Shown piece after piece: positions 6,794 to 9,767 of a DNA stretch of 9,767 nt. A program made the position numbers and the translations under genes. Source of the DNA: Calditrichota bacterium. GTDB taxonomy: Bacteria > Zhuqueibacterota > Zhuqueibacteria > Zhuqueibacterales > Geothermadaptataceae. The DNA lies in NCBI GenBank assembly GCA_008501545.1, contig QQUM01000834.1:1-9767 (forward strand), in the 5' to 3' direction. The notes beneath the pieces were generated by a model that saw only the letters and a list, made by a program, of their open reading frames with translations, did no database searches and was not told the origin of the DNA. How positions within the stretch are numbered: position 1 is the first letter of the stretch; every line of letters starts with the position of its first letter.

Positions 6794-8089
6794 ATGCTAA
6801 AATATTTAAAATACTTCTTCGCCATTTTTTTTCTGGTCGCCATTTTTTACACGATCATCCTGCTCATTTGGGGCATCCAAAGCAAACCACTTGTTGTGAA
6901 CAATCAAGATTTGACAACCCGTGAAGCCGGTAAAATAAAACGGCTCATCATCACCATCGACCCCCGCAAAATGCAAAAGGACGAGGTAAAGCACATTCAG
7001 CTGTCTGAATCAGAATTGAATTCAATACTAAGCTATGCTGCCAATCGTGTATTCTGGGATATTGCCGCGCAGGTGGATATCCATCCGGGGCGTTTTGATA
7101 TCGATGCATCCCTTAAACTACCGGATGAACTGACTGGAAACTACCTGAATGTGCAACTCGATTTTACCGGGCGCGGCATCGAAAATATGGATGTCGCCAG
7201 CCTGAAGCTTGGCGCTGTTCCGCTCCCGGCCTTTGCCTTTAAACCTTTTCTCCTGTTATTTCACCCGATTTTAATGCGCAATGGAAACTACCAGCTGCTC
7301 ACCGATGTCATCCAAAGCATTCAGGATATTGAATTTGGCAAAGACCAACTCAAAGTCGAATACCAGCACGATCCGGAAAACCTTCTGCGTACGCGCAGAC
7401 AAATTAGCGGCACACTGCTCACAAAGGCAGAAATCGAGCGACTGCGTGCATACAATGCGCATATTTTAGATTACTCAACCTCACACAGGAAGACCAACGC
7501 CGGCATTCCGGTCTACAATTTTCTGCGCAATCTCTTCGAACTTGCAAAGGAAAGAACGGCCAAAAGTGGAAAAGCGGTTGAAGAAAACCGTGCTGTACTC
7601 ATCGTGCTCGCAGCGTACAGCCACGGCTCATCCCTCGAGAAATGGGTCGGCACTGGTCCGGAAAAACCACGAATTCCGCACCACAGACTCATGCTGCGTG
7701 GGCGTGGTGATCTTTCAAAACACTTTCTCATTTCTGCAGGCATTACCGCAGCTGCCGGCTCTGACCTGGCCAACTTCGCCGGTGTCTTTAAAGAAATGAA
7801 TGATAGCCGCGGCGGCTCCGGATTCAGCTTCCCTGATCTCACAGCAGACCGCGCCGGCGTTCTTTTTGCGGAACTGGCGTTGGATAGCAGAAAAGCGCGG
7901 GTTCTGCAGGAAAGCATGAGCGCAATCTCCCACGAAGAGATATTCATGCCCACAATCGATCACTTGCCCGAAGGATTGCAGGAGGTCGACTTTAACCGCA
8001 TTTATAAAAAAGAAAACAGCTACGAATACAATCGCGTCATCGCAGAAATCGACCGCCGTATTCAGAAATGCTCGATTTACCAAAAATGA
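6794..8089 (+). CDS. Membrane-anchored protein of unknown function with YfiM/DUF2279-like C-terminal motif
   Basis: A 431-residue protein. Residues about 6-28 form one strong hydrophobic segment after a lysine-containing N-terminus (LKYLK), so it is probably a signal anchor with the rest outside the cytoplasm. Residues about 60-190 look like a beta-rich domain beginning IQLSESELNSILS. Residues about 205-300 are more helical. At 303-357 there is a conserved-looking block: LSKHFLISA, GVFKEMNDSRGGSGFSF and DLTADRAG. This pattern (H310, F311, S314, K333, E334, D337, D348, D352, G355) resembles the E. coli lipoprotein YfiM (DUF2279) as I remember it. I do not recognise a named full-length family or an enzyme activity. 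AGGA at 6786-6789 lies 4 bases before the start. The gene follows the hsp20 terminator and appears to be its own unit. Confidence 0.85.
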   Translation: MLKYLKYFFAIFFLVAIFYTIILLIWGIQSKPLVVNNQDLTTREAGKIKRLIITIDPRKMQKDEVKHIQLSESELNSILSYAANRVFWDIAAQVDIHPGRFDIDASLKLPDELTGNYLNVQLDFTGRGIENMDVASLKLGAVPLPAFAFKPFLLLFHPILMRNGNYQLLTDVIQSIQDIEFGKDQLKVEYQHDPENLLRTRRQISGTLLTKAEIERLRAYNAHILDYSTSHRKTNAGIPVYNFLRNLFELAKERTAKSGKAVEENRAVLIVLAAYSHGSSLEKWVGTGPEKPRIPHHRLMLRGRGDLSKHFLISAGITAAAGSDLANFAGVFKEMNDSRGGSGFSFPDLTADRAGVLFAELALDSRKARVLQESMSAISHEEIFMPTIDHLPEGLQEVDFNRIYKKENSYEYNRVIAEIDRRIQKCSIYQK

Positions 8090-8120
8090 TCGCATGCACA
8101 TGGGGATCATTTTTGGTAAA
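8076..8120. repeat. Perfect 15-bp inverted repeat across the membrane-protein stop codon
   Basis: TTTACCAAAAATGAT (8076-8090) is an exact reverse complement of 8106-8120, with a 15-base spacer. The left arm contains the TGA stop codon (8087-8089). In RNA it could form a 3'-end hairpin, but the stem has only three G-C pairs and no T tract follows, so it is not a classical terminator. It may protect the mRNA end, or be left from a small inverted duplication. Confidence 0.75.
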
Positions 8121-8166
8121 ACCCACTCGATAAAAATTAGTGGTCACGCCTGCCGTATTAAAGATT

Positions 8167-8204
8167 CTCTGCGTAATTCCGCGGCTCAGCGACTCGGCGT
8201 TTTC
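8167..8204. repeat. GC-rich degenerate repeat (GCG/CTC words)
   Basis: Within the otherwise AT-rich gap, this stretch repeats short words at roughly 11-13 bp steps: CTCTGCGTAATTC, CGCGGCTCAGCGA, CTCGGCGTTTTC. It resembles the dispersed intergenic 'CTCTGCGT...GCGGCT...GCG' sequences of some environmental bacteria. This is recognition from memory and is not proven here. Confidence 0.3.
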
Positions 8205-8260
8205 AAAAATTCAATCAACCTTTTTCGAAATTTTAAATGCCCAAAAAACGCAACATTGGA

Positions 8261-8324
8261 TCCAACAATCCAACAATCCAACAATCCAACAATCCAACAA
8301 TCCAACAATCCAACAATCCAACAA
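8261..8324. repeat. Tandem array: eight perfect copies of TCCAACAA
   Basis: An uninterrupted 64-bp array of eight identical 8-bp units ends 16 bp before the serine dehydratase start codon. Because 8 is not a multiple of 3, the array reads through all frames over 24 bp; it has no stop codon in any plus-strand frame. Perfect short tandem repeats are prone to slippage, so copy number may differ between strains. The reverse complement, GGATTGTT repeated, resembles the GGATTGnTGG words beside the four-helix-bundle gene. Confidence 0.97.
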
Positions 8325-8340
8325 AACCAAAGAAAAAACC

Positions 8341-9767
8341 ATGACCTACCCCAGTATTTTTAACGACGTTATCGGCCCCGTAATGCGCGGGCCGTCGAGC
8401 TCACACTGTGCGGCATCGCTGCGCATCGGTCGCATGTGCCGCGACTTAATGGACGGCGATATCAAGCAGATTCTCATCGAATTCGATCCCAACGGCTCGC
8501 TGGCCACCACCCATGAAAGCCAGGGATCGGACATGGGCCTTTTCGGCGGTTTCCTCGGTTGGGAAGCCCACGACGAACGCCTACCCGATTCCCGCAAGGC
8601 TATAGCCGATGCCGGCGTCGAGATTGACATTCGCATTGTCGATATCCAGGCAAGCCATCCCAATACCTACAAGATTACCCTGAAAAACGCGCGGGAGGCG
8701 CACGCGGTCACTGCCTTATCAACCGGCGGCGGTATGATCGAAGTGATTGAAATTGACGGTGCGGCGGTCTCGCTTGCAGGTGATTTTTATGAAACGCTGG
8801 TTTACACAACCTCGCCGGAGGCGGCGCGCAATCATCTCAAAAAGAACATTTCATATGAAGAGATGGCAATACGAAGGGGCACATCAACTTTTCTGCAGGT
8901 TCGCACAACAACGGCGATTCCAGGGAAAATGATTGATGAACTCACGCACAAGCCGGAAGTGACTGCGGTCAAACAACTTGCGCCTGTCCTGCCCGTCCTT
9001 TCGCGTAAAAATCTCACTGTGCCATTCATAACCTGCAACGAAATGCTCGCTTACAATACCGACAAACAGCTCGAGCTTTGGCAATTGGCAGCCCATTACG
9101 AAAGCGCCCGTGGCAGCATTTCCCGGGAAGCAGTTTTTGAAAAAATGCGCGATATTGTGGAAATCCTGCGTGCAGCAGTTGATTCCGGCTTGCAAGGGAC
9201 AGCATACAACGACCGTATTCTCGGGGCACAGTCGGTGAATTTTGTAGTGGAAATGCAGAAAAGCGCGCTTATCGGTTCTGACGTTTTGAATCGTATCATC
9301 GCTTATGTGAGCGCAATAATGGAGGTGAAAAGTTCAATGGGCGTGATCGTTGCCGCACCGACGGCCGGCTCCTGCGGCGCACTGCCCGGTGCGGTGCTCG
9401 CTGCGGGCGCGTCCATGGGGCTTTCCGACGACGACATGGTGAAAGGCATGCTGGCAGCAGGCCTGATCGGGGTGTTCATTGCCGCGCACGCGACGTTTGC
9501 GGCAGAAGTTGGCGGCTGCCAGGCCGAGTGCGGTTCCGGCTCCGGCATGGCCGCAGCAGCGCTGGTGAGTATGGCCGGCGGCAGTTTAAGCCAGTCACTT
9601 TCAGCCGCTTCGATGGCGCTGCAAAATTCTTTCGGCATGGTGTGCGATCCCATTGCCAATCGCGTGGAAGCGCCATGCCTGGGTAAAAATGTCATGGCCG
9701 CCACCAACGCGCTCTCCTGTGCCAACATGGCCCTCGCCGGCTACAACCCCCTGATTCCCCTCGATGA
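8341..9767 (+). CDS. L-serine dehydratase (L-serine ammonia-lyase), iron-sulfur type, single chain; 3' end cut off
   Basis: The first 475 codons of an enzyme that converts L-serine to pyruvate and ammonia; the frame is open to the window edge. Seen: an N-terminal SDH_beta domain (about 3-150) with GPVMRGPSSSH at 12-22; a linker of about 100 residues; then an SDH_alpha domain from about 260 with APTAGSCGALPG (C345), EVGGCQAECGSGSGMAAAA (C393, C397), GMVCDPI (C435) and VEAPCLGKN (C446). Some of these cysteines should bind the oxygen-sensitive [4Fe-4S] cluster used instead of pyridoxal phosphate. Beta and alpha parts are separate proteins in Bacillus and fused in E. coli SdaA; this one is fused, but its alpha motifs look more Bacillus-like. 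ATG 8341 fits the usual N-terminus. No Shine-Dalgarno is visible; the leader is A-rich and contains the octamer array. The gene looks richer in GC than its surroundings. Confidence 0.95.
   Translation, partial: MTYPSIFNDVIGPVMRGPSSSHCAASLRIGRMCRDLMDGDIKQILIEFDPNGSLATTHESQGSDMGLFGGFLGWEAHDERLPDSRKAIADAGVEIDIRIVDIQASHPNTYKITLKNAREAHAVTALSTGGGMIEVIEIDGAAVSLAGDFYETLVYTTSPEAARNHLKKNISYEEMAIRRGTSTFLQVRTTTAIPGKMIDELTHKPEVTAVKQLAPVLPVLSRKNLTVPFITCNEMLAYNTDKQLELWQLAAHYESARGSISREAVFEKMRDIVEILRAAVDSGLQGTAYNDRILGAQSVNFVVEMQKSALIGSDVLNRIIAYVSAIMEVKSSMGVIVAAPTAGSCGALPGAVLAAGASMGLSDDDMVKGMLAAGLIGVFIAAHATFAAEVGGCQAECGSGSGMAAAALVSMAGGSLSQSLSAASMALQNSFGMVCDPIANRVEAPCLGKNVMAATNALSCANMALAGYNPLIPLD

Noticed and set aside
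8261..8324. CRISPR array
   Set aside because: The units are 8 bp, contiguous and without spacers, so this is a simple tandem repeat.
8094..8363. 89-residue frame encoding TIQQSNNP repeats
   Set aside because: The peptide repeat is only the octamer array read through a stop-free frame; it overlaps the dehydratase start in another frame.

Overview
The window reads as ordinary bacterial chromosome of moderate GC, with AT-rich intergenic DNA. It holds six genes: three on the minus strand (an RNase H-like nuclease, a four-helix-bundle protein, a class II ribonucleotide reductase) and three on the plus strand (an Hsp20 chaperone, a membrane-anchored protein of unknown function, and an L-serine dehydratase cut off by the right edge). 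A B12-dependent reductase of about 1,200 residues, a stand-alone four-helix-bundle (S23-type) gene, CAATCCA-type simple repeats and a mix of strong and absent Shine-Dalgarno sites would fit an FCB-type lineage such as Calditrichota/KSB1. That placement is a low-confidence impression.

Left part (1-1743): the nuclease and the four-helix-bundle gene are co-oriented and 60 bp apart. Short relatives of the motif GGATTGnTGG lie on both sides of the four-helix-bundle gene, pointing inward. A perfect 12-bp GC-rich hairpin at 1681-1708 ends the reductase transcript.

Centre (1744-6149): nrdJ fills 3.6 kb. Its start is fixed by an AGGAGG site at 5368-5373. Between nrdJ and the divergent hsp20 lies 788 bp of AT-rich DNA without a gene. 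On the nrdJ side it holds two NrdR-box-like palindromes whose centres are exactly 32 bp apart. On the hsp20 side it holds a near-consensus sigma-54 promoter, with three CATGAC repeats upstream. No cobalamin riboswitch was recognised in the nrdJ leader.

Right part (6150-9767): hsp20 ends in a strong intrinsic terminator. A gene for a 431-residue membrane-anchored protein follows; its C-terminal part carries a YfiM/DUF2279-like signature, and its upstream region has a CRP-like palindrome. Its stop codon lies inside one arm of a perfect 15-bp inverted repeat. Between it and the serine dehydratase gene are a GC-rich degenerate repeat and eight perfect tandem copies of TCCAACAA, ending 16 bp before the dehydratase start.

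The genes do not form one pathway: DNA precursor synthesis, protein quality control, serine catabolism and a nuclease sit side by side as separate transcription units. No tRNA, rRNA, CRISPR array, transposase or clear new multi-gene system was found. The most notable material is in the regulatory and repetitive DNA.
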